Part shown: positions 49,056 to 61,452 of the stretch, in pieces
How positions within the stretch are numbered: the stretch's first letter is position 1
Layout: every line of letters begins with the position of its first letter
From: Conchocele bisecta
Taxonomy: Eukaryota > Mollusca > Bivalvia > Lucinida > Thyasiridae
Assembly: GCA_029237695.1 (NCBI GenBank)
Contig: CM055279.1
Span: 57,547,530 to 57,611,529, forward strand
Direction: 5' to 3'
Length of the DNA stretch: 64,000 bases
Translations under genes and position numbers: made by a program
The notes under the pieces: generated by a model
The model's input: only the letters and a program-made list of their open reading frames with translations
Told to the model about the DNA's origin: nothing
The model's database searches: none

Positions 49056-52000
49056 GTACGTGAGTATAAAACCCAGTGCACCAACTCACCTACTGCCAGT
49101 AGCTCCACTGTAAACACTGTAGACTGGGGAGATATGGTGTGAGGTATGTCAGTATGAAACCCCTGCACCAACACCTACTGCCGTAGCTCCACTGTACACT
49201 GTAGACTGAGTATGGTGTGAGGTATGTCAGTATGAAACCCAGTGCACCAACTCACCTACTGCCAGTAGCTCCACTGTAAACACTGTAGACTGGGGAGATA
49301 TGGTGTGAGGTATGTCAGTATGAAACCCAGTGCACCAACTCACCTACTGCCAGTAGCTCCACTGTAAACACTGTAGACTGGGGAGATATGGTGTGAGGTA
49401 TGTCAGTATGAAACCCAGTGCACCAACTCACCTACTGCCAGTAGCTCCACTGTACACTGTAACTGGGGAGACCCTATTGAGTATGTCATATGAAACCCAT
49501 GCACCAACTACCTACTGGCCAGTAGCTCCATGTAAACACGTAGACTGGGGAGATAGGTGTGAGGTATGTCAGTATGAAACCCAGTGCACCAACTCACCTA
49601 CTGCCAGTCCCCTGTAAACACTGTAGACTGGGGAATATGGTGTGAGGTAGTCAGTATGGGGGAAACCCATGCACCAACTCACCTACTGCCATAGCTCCAC
49701 TGTAAACACTGTATACTGGGGAGATGGTGTAAGGTATGTCAGTATGAAACCCAGTGCACCAACTCACCTACTGCCAGTGGCTCCACTGAAACATGTAGAC
49801 TGGGAGATATGTGTAGTATGCAGTATGAAACCCAGTGCACCAACTCATACGCCAGTGGCCACTGTAAACACTGTATGGGATATTTTTGTGAGGTATCAGT
49901 ATGAAACCCAGTGCACCAACTCACCTACTGCCAGTAGCTCCACTTAAACACTGTAAGAACTGGGGAGATATGGTGTGAGGAATGTCAGTATGAAACCCCA
50001 TGGCACCCAATTCACCTACTGCCACAGTTAAAGCTCCAACCCTGTAAAACACTGGTAGACTGGGGAAAGAATAATGGTTGAGGTTATGTCCAGTAAAGTA
50101 AACCCAAGTGCACCAAACTCACCAACCCTGCCAGTTAAGCTGCTCCACTGAAAAACCCACTGTAACTGGGGAGATATGGTGTACCGGTTATGTCAGTAAT
50201 GAAACCCAGTGCACCAACTCAAACCTACTGCCAGTGGCTCCACTGTAAACACTGGGTAGAATTGGTGGAGATATGGTGTGGGGTTTACGTCAGTATGAAA
50301 CCCCCCAGTGCACCAAACTCCACCTACTGCCCAGTAACTCCTCCACTGTAAACACTGTAAGATTGGGGAGATATGGTGTGGGGATTATGTTCCAGTATAG
50401 AAACCCACAGTGCAACCAACTCCCACACTACTGCCCAGTGGCTGCTCCACTGTAAAACACTGTAAGACTTGGGGAGATATGTGGTAAGGGGTAATGGTCA
50501 TTTATAAATAAACCCTGTGCAGCCAACTCACCTGTAATTGGGGAGATATGGTGTGGGGTATGTCAGGTAAAATTCCAGTGGCCACCAAGTTAAAAAGCAC
50601 TGTAGACTTGGGAGAGATAAGGTGGTGGGTGGGTATGTCTGTATGGAAAACCCAGTGCACCAACTCAACCCTACTGCCATTAAACTCCACTAGTAAAGAC
50701 TTAGATTGGGAGAATATAGTGTGGGGAGGTTCTGTCAGTAATGAAACCCACAGTGCCACCCAACTCACCTACGTGCCAGTGAGCTCCACTGAAAAACACT
50801 GTAAACTGGGTGTAAAGATATAGTGTGGGGGAAGGTATGTCATGTATGAAAATCCCCAGTTGCACCCAACTTCACCACTGCCATAGCTTGGGACTGTAAA
50901 TACTGGTAGACTGGGGAGATTAATGGTGTAAAGGTAATGTTCCAGGATGAAACCCAATGCCAACCAAATCACCTACTGCCAGTAGCTCCACTGGTAAAGA
51001 CTAGACAGGGGAGATAGGTGTAAGGGGTTATGTCAGTATGAAAACCCAGTGCACCAACATCCCCACCTGCTGCCAGTGGCCCACTGTAAAGAACTGGGTA
51101 AAACTTGGGAAAGATTTAAAAATAAAAAGTTGTGAGGTATGGTCAGTATTGAAACCCAGTGCACCAACTCACCTACTTGCCAGATATCTCCCAACTGTAA
51201 ATCACTGTAATCCACGGGGTAGATATAGGTGTGAGGTAATGTCAGTATGAAAACCCAGTGCAACCAACTCACCTACTGCCAGTAGCTCCACTGATAAACT
51301 CTGTTAGACTGGGGAAGATATGGTGTGAAGGTATGTTCAGTATGAAATACCCAGTTGCACCAACTCACCTGCTGCCCAGTAGCCCTCCACTGTAAACACT
51401 GTAGACCTTGGGAGATATGGTTGTAAGGTAATGTCAGTACATGAAAAAGCCCCAGTGCATAAAAACCAACTCCACCCTACTGCCATAGGCTTCCACTGTA
51501 AAACACTGTAAAGGACTGGGGTGAAATATAGGTGTGAGGAATTGGTCATTAATGAAATAGTGGCACCAACTCATCCACCTACTGCCAGTATCTCCACTGT
51601 AAACAACACTGTAAGACTGGGGAAGATATGGTGTAAGGTATTCAGTATGAAACCCAGTGCACCAACTCAACCTACACGCCAGTTAGCTCACTGTACAACT
51701 GTTAGAAACCTGGGATACCAGTAGCTCACAAGTAAACACTGTAAAGAACTGGGGGAAGGATATTGGATGAGGTATGTCATATGGGGAAACCCAGTGCCCA
51801 CCAACCTCACCCTACTGCGTAAGGGGCTCCCACTGTTTAAACAACCTGTAACTGGGGAGATATGTGTGAAGGTATGTCAGTGAAATGAAACCCAGTGCAC
51901 CAACTGAAACAAACTTACTGGGAGCCAGTAGCTCCACTGTAAAACACTGTAGACTGGGGAGATCCTGGTGTTGAGTAAGTCATATGAAATCCCAGGGCAC

Positions 52001-55000
52001 CAACTCACCCTACTTGCCAGTAGCTCCACTTTTAAACAACAGTAACTGGGGAGATATGTGTATAAAGGTATGTCAGTATGAAACCCAGTGCACCAACTCA
52101 CCTACTGCCAGTAGGCTCCACTGTAAACACACGGGGTAGAGGTGGGGTTGAGATATGTGTGGGGTACGTCAGTATGAAACCCAGTGCACCAACTCACCTA
52201 CTGCCAGTAACTCCACTGTAAACACTGTAGATTGGGGAGATATGGTGTGGGTTACGTCAGTATGAAACACAGTGCACCAACTCACCTACTGCCAGTGGCT
52301 CCACTGTAAACACTGTAGATTGGGGAGATATGGTTGGGTATGTCAGTAAAAAATAAAATCCCAGTGCACCAACACACCCCACTGTACACCTAAAGTAGAA
52401 CAGGGGAGATATAGTGTGAGGTATGTCAGTATGAAACCCCGTGCACCACTCAACCTACTGCCTAGTAGGGGCTCCACTGTAAAACACCTGTAACTGGTTA
52501 AGATATAGGGGAGTAGTAGGTCAGTATGAAACCCAGTGCCAAACCACACACCTACTGCCAGTAGCTCCACTGTAAACACTGTAACTGGGGAGATATGGGT
52601 AAGTATTCAGTATGAAACCAGTGCACAACACACCTACTGGCCAGTAGCTCCACTGGGTAAACACTGTAGACTGGGGAGATATGGTGGGGTAAGGTATGTC
52701 ATATGAAACCCATGCACCAACTCAAAACCCTTACTGCCAGTGGCCTCCAACTGTAAACACTGTAGACCTGGGAAAAAGGAATAAAGTGTAGGTAATGACA
52801 GTATGAAACCCAGTGCAAACCAACCACCTACTCCAGTAATCTCCACAGGGTAAACACTGTAAGACTGGGGAGAATGGTGTGAGGTATGTCAGTAAAGAAA
52901 CCCAGTGCACCAACACACCTACTTCTGCCCAGTATGCTCCACTGTAAAACACTGTAAAAGACCCGGGGGGATATAGGTGTGAGGGTAAGTCAGTAAGAAT
53001 CCGTGCAACAACCTCACCTACTGCCAGTAGCCCCACAGAAACACTGTAAGACCTGGGGAATATGGGTGTGCAGGTATGTCCAAAGTAATAAACCCAGTGC
53101 ACCAACTCACCTACAGCCAGTAGCTCTCCACTGGGGTAAACACTGTAATGGGGAGAATAATGGTTGTGAGGTAATTGTCAGTATGAAACCCAGTCAAACC
53201 CAACTCACCTACTGCCAGTAGCTCCAACCTGTAAACCACTGTAGACAGGGAGATATGGTGTGTAAGGTCCTGTCAGTATGAAACCCAGTGCCAACCAACT
53301 CACCTACTCCAGTGGGCTCCATTTTTGCTGTAAACCACTGTAGACTGGGAAATATGGTGTGAGGTAATGTCAGTATGAAACCCAGTTGCACCAACTCCCT
53401 ACTGCCAGTAGCTCACACTGGGGTAAACACTGTAGACTGGGGAGATATAGTGGTGAAGGAATGTCCAGTATGAAACCCAGTGCCAACCAACTCACATACT
53501 GCAGTAGCTCCACTGTAAACCCACACTGTAGACTGTGGAGATACCAAGTAGCTCCCAGTAAACCACTGTAGACCTGGGGAGATATGGGTGAGGTATGTCA
53601 GTATGAAACCCAGTGCACCAACTTCAACCTCTACTGCCAGTAGATCCACTGGGGAAACACTGTAGACTGGGGAGATATGGTTGAGGTATGTCAGTATGAA
53701 AACCCAGTGCACCAAACTCACCTACTGCCAGTAGCTCCACTGTAAACACATTAGACCTGGGGAGATATGTGTAAGTATGTCATATGAAACCCAGTGCAAA
53801 CCAACCTCACCTACCTGCCAGTGCTCCACGTAAACACTGGGGAAGATTGGTGAGATATGGTGTGGGGTAACGTCAGAATGAAACCCAGTGCACCAACTCA
53901 CCTACTCCAGTAAACCTCCCACTGTAAAACACTGTAGATTGGGGAGATATGGTGTGGGTTACGTCGTAATGAAACCAACAGTGCACCAACTTCACCTACT
54001 TAGCCATGGCACCACTGTAAACCACTGTAAGATTGGGGAGATAATGGTGTGGGGTATGTCAAGTATAAATCCCAGTGCACCAACCACTGTAAGATTGGGG
54101 AGATAAGGTGTGGGGTATGTCAGTAAAAATTCCCGTTCACCAACATCACTGTAAATAGACTGGGGAGATATGGTGGTGGGTATGTTCATAAAAAACCCAA
54201 GTGCCAACCAACTCAACCCACTGTAAACATAAGTAAAGACCCAGGGAGATATGTGTGAGGTATGTCAGTATGAAACCCAATGTGCACCAACTCACCTACT
54301 GCCAGTAGCTTCCACCAGTAACCACTGTAAACAACTGGGTAGATATAGTGTGAGGTATGTCAGTAAGGGGAAAACCCAGTGGCACCAACTCAACCTTTAC
54401 TGCCAGTAGCTCCAACTTGTAAACACTGTAACTGAAATAGGTGTAAGGTTATGTCCCCAGTATGAAAACCCATGCAACCAACTCACCTAACTGCCAGTAG
54501 CCTCCACTGTAAACACAGTAGACTGGGGAGCCTATATTGTGTAGGTTATGTCAGAATAAAACCAGTGCAACCAACTCACCGGCTGTCATAGCTCCACTGG
54601 GGTAATACACTGTAGACTGGGGAGAATATGGTGTGGGGTATGGTCAGTATGAAACCCAGTGCCAACCAACCACCTACTGGCCAGTAAAGCTCCAAAACCC
54701 TGTAAACACTGGTAAACTGGGAGATATGGTGTGAGGTATGTCCATAATGAAACCCAGTGCACCAACTCACCTACTGCCAGTAGCTCCACTGTAAACAATG
54801 TAGACTGGGGGAGATATGGTTGTGGGTAATGTCAGTATGAAACCCCAGTGCACCACTCACCTACGCCAGTAGCTCCACTGTAAACACTGTAGACTGGGGA
54901 GATCTGGTGTGAGGTATGTCAGTATAAAACCCAGTGCACCAACTCACCTACTGCCAGTAGCTCCACTGTAAACACTGTAGACTGGGTAGATATGGTGTGA

Positions 55001-56783
55001 GGTACGTCAGTATGAAACCCAGTGCACCAACTCACCTACTGCCAGTAGTTCCATTGTAAACAATGTAGACTGGGGGAGATATGGTGTGGGGTATGTCAGT
55101 ATGAAACCCAATGCACCAACTCACCTACTGCCAGTAGCTCCACTGTAATCTGGGGAGATATGGTGTGGGGTACGTCGGTATAAAACCCAGTGCACCAACT
55201 CACCTGCTGTCGGTAGTTCCACTGTAAACACTGTGGACTGGGGAGATATGGTGTGAGGTATGTCAGTATAAAACCTAGTGCACCAACTCACCTACTGCCA
55301 GTAGTTCCACTGTAAACACTGTAGACTGGGGAGATATGGTGTGAGGTATGTCAGTGTGAAACCCAGTGCACCAACTCACCTACTGCCAGTAGCTCCACTG
55401 TAAACACTGTAGACTGGGGAGATATGGTGTGAGGTATGTCAGTATGAAACCCAGTGCACCAACTCACCTACTGCCAGTAGCTCCACTGTCAACACTGTAG
55501 ACTGGGGAGATATGGTGTGGGGTATGTCAGTATAAAACCCAGTGCACCAACTCACCTACTGCCAGTGTAAACACTGTAGACTGGGGAGATATGTTGTGGG
55601 GTATGTCAGTATAAAACCCAGTGCACCAACTCACCTACTGCTAGTGGCTCCATTGTAAACACTGTAGACTGGGGAGATATGGTGTGAGGTATGTCAGTAT
55701 AAAACCCAGTGCACCAACTCACCTACTGCCAGTGGCTCCACTGTAAACACTGTGGACTGGGGAGATATGTTGTGGGGTATGTCAGTATAAAACCCAGTGC
55801 ACCAACTCACCTACTGCCAGTGGCTCCACTGTAAACACTGTGGACTGGGGAGATCCATTGTAAACACTGTAAACTGGGGAGATATGGTGTGGGGTATGTC
55901 AGTATAAAGCCCTGTGCACCAACTCACCTACTGCCAGTGGCTCCATTGTAAACACTGTAGACTTGGGAGATATGGTGTGGGGTATGTCAGTATGAAACCC
56001 AGTGCACCAACTCACCCACTGTAAACACTATGGAATGGGGAGATCTACTGCCATTGACTCCATTGTAAACACTGTATACTGGGGAGATATGGTGTGGGGT
56101 ATGTCAGTATGAAACCCAGTGCACCAACTCACCTACTGCCAGTAGCTCCACAACACTGTAGACTGGGGAGATATAGTGTGAGGTATGTCAGTATGAAACC
56201 CAGTGCACCAACTCACCTACTGCCAGTAGCTCCACTGTAAACACTGTAGACTGGGGAGATATGGTGTGGGGTATGTCAGTATGAAACCCAGTGCACCAAC
56301 TCACCTACTGCCAGTAGCTCCACTGTAAACACTGTAGACTGGGGAGATATGGTGTGAGGTATGTCAGTATGAAACCCAGTGCACCAACTCACCTACTGCC
56401 AGTAGCTCCACTGTAAACACTGTAGACTGGGGAGATATGGTGTGAGGTATGTCAGTATGAAACCCAGTGCACCAACTCACCTACTGCCAGTAGCTCCACT
56501 GTAAACACTGTATACTGGGGAGATATAGTGTGAGGTATGTCAGTATGAAACCCAGTGCACCAACTCACCTACTGCCAGTAGCTCCACTGTAAACACTGTA
56601 GACTGGGGAGATATTGTGTGAGGTATGTCAGTATGAAACCCAGTGCACCAACTCACCTACTGCCAGTAGCTCCACTGTAAACACTGTGGACTGGGGAGAT
56701 ATGGTGTGAGGTATGTCAGTGTGAAACCCAGTGCCCCAACTCACCTACTGCCAGTGGCTCCATTGTAAACACTGTAGACTGGG
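49041..56783 (+). repeat. 88-bp minisatellite derived from an exon-intron junction
   Basis: About 88 head-to-tail units with a period of 88 bp in clean regions (for example unit starts at 49295 and 49383). Each unit begins GAGATATGGTGTGAG followed by GTATGTCAG, then AACCCAGTGCACCAACTCAC, CTACTGCCAGTAGCTCC and AAACACTGTAGACTGGG. The first unit begins inside the coding exon: its first 15 bases are exon codons and the rest is the start of the intron. Shortened units occur at 55140, 55564 and 55857. Units between about 49450 and 54800 are full of one-base insertions and deletions; edges are clean. All open frames here are repeat translations. Confidence 0.95.
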
Positions 56784-57229
56784 AATGCTACATCACCCAC
56801 ATTGGCTAGGCTATACATAGTTGGCAATACAAATATAATTTTGCATTGCAACTAAACCAAATAACCTGGTTAGCAGATACAATTACACTTTCCTCAGATC
56901 TTAATTCTATGTGGTTGTGACAACAGAAATTGAGCTTATGGGATGTGTGACCAGTGTAGGTCCTGGTCGAATTTGACACTCATGTAGCCTGATAAAGATC
57001 TTTATTATATACCTACCCATGAAATACATAGTTATACGATGTAAATAAAAGTCATATGTTCTCATCGATGAAATAAACAACTTCCGGTGAAAATACAACT
57101 ACTTCCGCTATCTATATTCATAACGCGCATCTGCAGTGCCGGACTACTAAATAGGCTGCAAATACACATTCATTACCGTATACAGTCTAAAAACTGCTAA
57201 TTTCCATGGAGCGGTATATAATAAATAGA
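56784..57229. other. Intron, nothing recognised
   Basis: AT-rich. No exon completing the PH domain is visible between the array and the fold-back. Confidence 0.5.
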
Positions 57230-57601
57230 ATATTCATATTTTTGCAACGAATATGACATATATGTTCATCTCGTGGTGTGAAATGTCCATATTTAACTCG
57301 TGCCTAACGGCACTCATGAACTAACGACACCACTCGATGAACATATATGCCATTCCATCAATAAAACATCCATCATGCTTCTAAGAAGCAATATATAAAG
57401 GATATTCATATTTTTGCAACGAATATGACATATATGTTCATCTCGTGGTGTGAAATGTCCATATTTAACTCGTGCCTAACGGCACTCATGAACTAACGAC
57501 ACCACTCGATGAACATATATGTCATATTCGTTGCAACAATATGAATATCCTTTATATATTGCTTCTTAGAAGCATGATGGATGTTTTATTGATGGAATGG
57601 C
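57230..57601. repeat. Fold-back with a perfect 120-bp direct repeat
   Basis: 57230-57349 and 57402-57521 are identical over 120 bp. Separately, 57349-57442 and 57508-57601 are 94-bp inverted repeats with one mismatch seen. The 65-bp loop carries a small hairpin, GTGCCTAACGGCAC. Confidence 0.9.
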
Positions 57602-58004
57602 AAAAAAATGCAGATCCTAATCAGACTGTGCGGATGCACAGGCCGATCTCAGTCTACACACGCAAAACCCATAAACCCCATTTCTCCAGTCACAGCCACA
57701 GATGCATTGAATGACAATCCATTTTTTGTCAAGCTTCATTTTATGGTGTCCTGTTGTCCATGTGTGTAGGCATCCACCCGAAGTCTGTTGTAATTTTGAT
57801 GTATCCTGCATCTCTGCAAGCCAAAGTCCGACTGACTTCAACGTCACGCACATCTGGTGTCCACAAACAATGTTATGGCCACCAAGTACAGTAACTGTAT
57901 ATTTTACATGTAGGTGTCATCAGTCCAGTTACATGCACATATATGTTATCAATTACATTTGGCTTACAACTTTACGGGTATGAACTGTTTTAAATATTTT
58001 ATTT
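57602..58004. other. Intron, nothing recognised
   Basis: Short frames only, no motifs. Confidence 0.5.
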
Positions 58005-59640
58005 TGATCGCGCCTGCTTGCTTTCGTTCGTACGTCCGTGCATCCGGCATTTCAAGCTTTCAAGTATCAAATATCTCCACAACCCTAAGTCTAATTGATT
58101 TGAAACTTCACATTCCTCTTTATCATCATCCATATATTCATTCTATAGCCCATCCAGCATGCCCAAGGTCAAGGTAAAATTACTTTGAAATTTGTGTTAA
58201 CGTTTTTTATGCCCCCGCCACCGAATGGTGAGGGGGACAAATAGTCTTACCGGCGTCCGTACTTCCCGTCCGTACGTCCCGTCCCGTACGTCCTGCTCGG
58301 GTAAATTTCTTATAATTTCTGTTTCCTTTCATGCAGATGCTTCATATTTCACACATGCGTTCCTCTGATGGTCCCCCATCATGCTGTGATAAATCTACGA
58401 TCCTCTGGCCCAAGGTCAAGGCCACATACTTAGTGCATTCAAAACCTTAAACTTTCTCATATTTTCTGTTTCCTTGCACAGATCTGCTTAATTCTTCACA
58501 CACTCATTTATCTAATGGTCCTCTACCACCCTGTGACAAATTCACGACCATCCCACCCCACTATGCCCAGGGTGAAGGTCACATATATGGTGTCTTATAA
58601 TTTCCTTGCATATATCTGCTTGATATTTCACACACACATTGCTCTAATGGTCCTCTACTTCCCTGTGATAAATCCACGATCGTCCCGCTCCCGCTAAGCC
58701 CAGGGTCAAGGTCACATGCTTGGTGCGTTCCAAACCTTACCGGTTGGGTAAATATCTTATAATTTCTGTTGCCTTACGCGTGTCTGCTTGATATTTCACA
58801 CACACATTGCTCTAACGCGCCTTTACTGCCCTGTGACATCCCGCCCCTGCTAAGCCCAGAGTCAAGGTCACATTCTTTGTGCATTCAAAACCTTAACGCT
58901 TGGGTACATGTCTTATAATTTCTCTCTCCTTGCATTGCTGTAATGGTCCTCTACCGCCCTGTGACAAATCCGCGATCATTCTGTCCCCGCTAAGCCCAGG
59001 GTCAAGGTCACATACGTTTGAAACCTTACCGCTCAGGTTAATATCTTATAATGTCTCTTTGCACGGATATTTCACACACACATTGATCTGATGGTCTGCA
59101 TTCATGCTGTGGAAAATCCACGCTTCTCTGACCCTCTGTGTTTTCAAATGTGCCTTTTTTCTTTGGCTGCCAGCGGGGGCATCCGTGTGCCGACAGGCCA
59201 CATTTCTAGTGTTTTGTAAAATCTATGTTAACGTTTTTATGTACCCATTATCTCCACAACCCTAATATAAGTCCAATTGACTTGAAACTTCATATACTTG
59301 TGTATCACCATCCATACTTTCATTCTATAGCCCATCCATATGGTCCTCATGCCCAAGTTCAAGGTCAAATTACTTTGAAATTTGTGTTAAATTTTTGTTT
59401 TGTAAAATCTGCGTTAAAATTTTTATGTACCCAATATCTCACAACCCCAAGTCCAATTGACTTGAAACTTCACATACCTTCTTATCCCTATCCATACTTT
59501 CATTGCCTATTCCGCCCATATGTCGTCGTCATAGTTGTCGTCATCTGTGTCATCGTCGTCCGCGTCAACAATGTCAAAAAGTTTGTACAAGTTTCTTCAT
59601 CATCATATCAGTTTAATATTACTTGAAGGATTGGTTCAAT
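58005..59640 (+). mobile_element. Tandem-core element, family E, interrupted by B
   Basis: The head-like GATCGCGCCTGCTTGC with CGTACGTCCG precedes three monomers of about 190 bp (ATCTCCACAACCCTAAG, GATTTGAAACTTCACATTCC, TTGAAATTTGTGTTAA). The first monomer is split by the family B insertion at 58209-59210. A GTCGTC microsatellite lies at 59521-59568. Confidence 0.65.
58209..59210 (+). mobile_element. Tandem-core element, family B, complete, nested in E
   Basis: Head ATGCCCCCGCCACCGAATGG with GTGAGGGGG; about five monomers of about 155 bp; tail GCCAGCGGGGGCATCC, hairpin region TGCCGACAGGCC, end ATTTCTAGT. The neighbouring monomer at 59386-59415 (AATTTTTGTTTTGTAAAATC) gives the empty target. 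Comparison shows a clean insertion with no target duplication longer than a base or so. Confidence 0.8.
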
Positions 59641-59901
59641 ATTTGAACACTTGATACATGCGAGCATTTGGAACACACTCATTACCCCATTAACATGAAC
59701 TTGACCTTTTGTACCTTCACATTTTTGCGGAAACACTTAACCATTGTTTTGCATCAAAAAGTTTGAACAAGTTTCTGCATCATCATATACCTTTAATATT
59801 ACTTGAAGGATTACTTCAATATTTTGACACTTGATACATGTAAGCATTTGGAACATGACCTTGACCTTTTCGACCGTCACATGGTTGTGGAAACACTTAC
59901 T

Positions 59902-60449
59902 GTCTGTTTCACGAAAGCTGCCCAAATTTTACGCCCATATAAACAATTCAAAAACAATATTATTTTCGATAATATTAAATTAAAGGAAAATTTAAGAATG
60001 AGCCTTCTTTTTATTTCGTGAAATTTGGTCAAATATTGATTTTATTGCGAAAAAAAATTTCCCCATGTTAAATACCCATAGACATCTTCACGGGGATTTA
60101 ACATGGAGAAATTTTTTTGAATTTCAGAAATACTAGACCTATTTTTTAAATTTAACTTTTGTTTTCTTAGATCATATCCAAGCTATCTAGCTAGGTTTCG
60201 GAGTCAATTTCCAAAAAAAAATGTTTTTTGACTCCTCCCACAAGTCCTCTACCACTTTTTCCCCATGACCATGTTAAATTCCCATAGACAAATCAACTTT
60301 TCGTAATAAAATCATTATTTGACCGAATTTCACGAAATAAAAAGCAGGCTCATTCTTAAATTTTCCTTTAATTTAATATTATCGAAAATAGTATTGTTTT
60401 TTAATTGTCTATATAGCCGTAAAATTTGGGCAGCTTTCGTGAAACGGAC
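59902..60449. mobile_element. Fold-back element, 548 bp
   Basis: Inverted arms of about 165 bp begin GTCTGTTTCACGAAAGCTGC on the left and end with its near inverse on the right. They pair through AAATTTAAGAATGAGCC and TTTCGTGAAATTTGGTCAAA. The centre contains CATGTTAAATACCCATAGAC and related inverse text. No coding content. Confidence 0.85.
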
Positions 60450-60511
60450 TATAGTCATTATTTTTACGTCAAAAAGTTTCTACAAGTTTCTTCATCATCA
60501 TATAACTTTAA

Positions 60512-61452
60512 AGCTGGGGGCCATAATATAGGGAGACAGATAGTTTTGTATATTCTGTAGATATGACATTTTCTAGCAAAGTAAACATTCATTCACCATT
60601 ACATATTGATTGGCAATATTACACATTTTATATCAGACGTAAATTTCCACACTGATATCAGGAACGATAACTGTTTCCTTAAAATGTTAACGGACATTAC
60701 TATTTAGTCTCTGTATTTATATTACTATTTAGTCTCTGTATTTATATTACTATTTAGTCTCTGTATTTATATTACTATTTAGTCTCTGTATTTATATTAC
60801 TATTTAGTCACTGTATTTATATTACTATTTAGTCTCTGTATTTATATTACTATTTAGTCTCTGTATTTATATTACTATTTAGTCTCTGTATTTATATTAC
60901 TATTTAGTCACTGTATTTATATTACTATTTAGTCTCTGTATTTATATTACTATTTATACTCTGTATTTATATTACTATTTAGTCTCTGTATTTATATTAC
61001 TATTTAGTCTCTGTATTTATATTACTATTTAGTCTCTGTATTTATATTACTATTTAGTCTCTGTATTTATATTACTATTTAGTCTCTGTATTTATATTAC
61101 TATTTAGTCACTGTATTTATATTACTATTTAGTCTCTGTATTTATATTACTATTTATACTCTGTATTTATATTACTATTTAGTCTCTGTATTTATTTTTT
61201 GATGTGCAATGATCATACTTTATAATCTGTCTAAAATATTATTTTTTCAGGAGACACATTTAATTAGTATAAATAATTAAAAACTATCATGCCTCATTTG
61301 CATATTAAAAATAGCCTGATACCACGAGTCACTATCAGTAAAATAAATATTACTAAATGATTATATCTGTATAGCGGGCACTAGTGACACAATTATACAC
61401 TTACTTACTTCCTATAAAGAACATTGTGTGCCTACTGACTGGGCATGTACCT
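60512..61452 (+). mobile_element. TTAA-flanked MITE, family T, copy 2, expanded
   Basis: TTAA lies at 60508-60511 and 61453-61456. The interior matches copy 1 (ACATTTTATATCA, GTAAATTTCCACACTGATAT, GATGTGCAATGATCATAC). The left terminal repeat is eroded; the right one keeps TGGGCATGTACCT. The empty target is visible in sister monomers at 59783-59806 (ATACCTTTAATATTACTTG). This copy holds a 20-unit array (60696-61195) and an extra segment near 61270-61370 that copy 1 lacks. Confidence 0.8.
60696..61195 (+). repeat. 25-bp minisatellite, exactly 20 copies
   Basis: The unit is ATTACTATTTAGTCTCTGTA plus TTTAT, all 25 bp long. Variant units AGTCAC (units 5, 9, 17) and ATACTC (units 11, 19) reveal an 8-unit block copied once: units 9-12 match units 17-20. 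The ancestor in copy 1 of the MITE (31107-31132) has one unit only. Confidence 0.95.

Noticed and set aside
49056..49142. Read-through extension of the PH exon into the array
   Set aside because: A strong donor lies at 49056 and the added residues are repeat translation ending at TGA. The exon is taken to end at 49055.
49393..54798. Frames such as PSAPTHLLPVAP on both strands of the 88-bp array
   Set aside because: Minisatellite translation with indel noise; codon phase is not kept between units.
56784..58004. Next exon completing the PH domain
   Set aside because: No segment with acceptor, correct phase and a PH C-terminal helix was found. The next exon is probably beyond the window.
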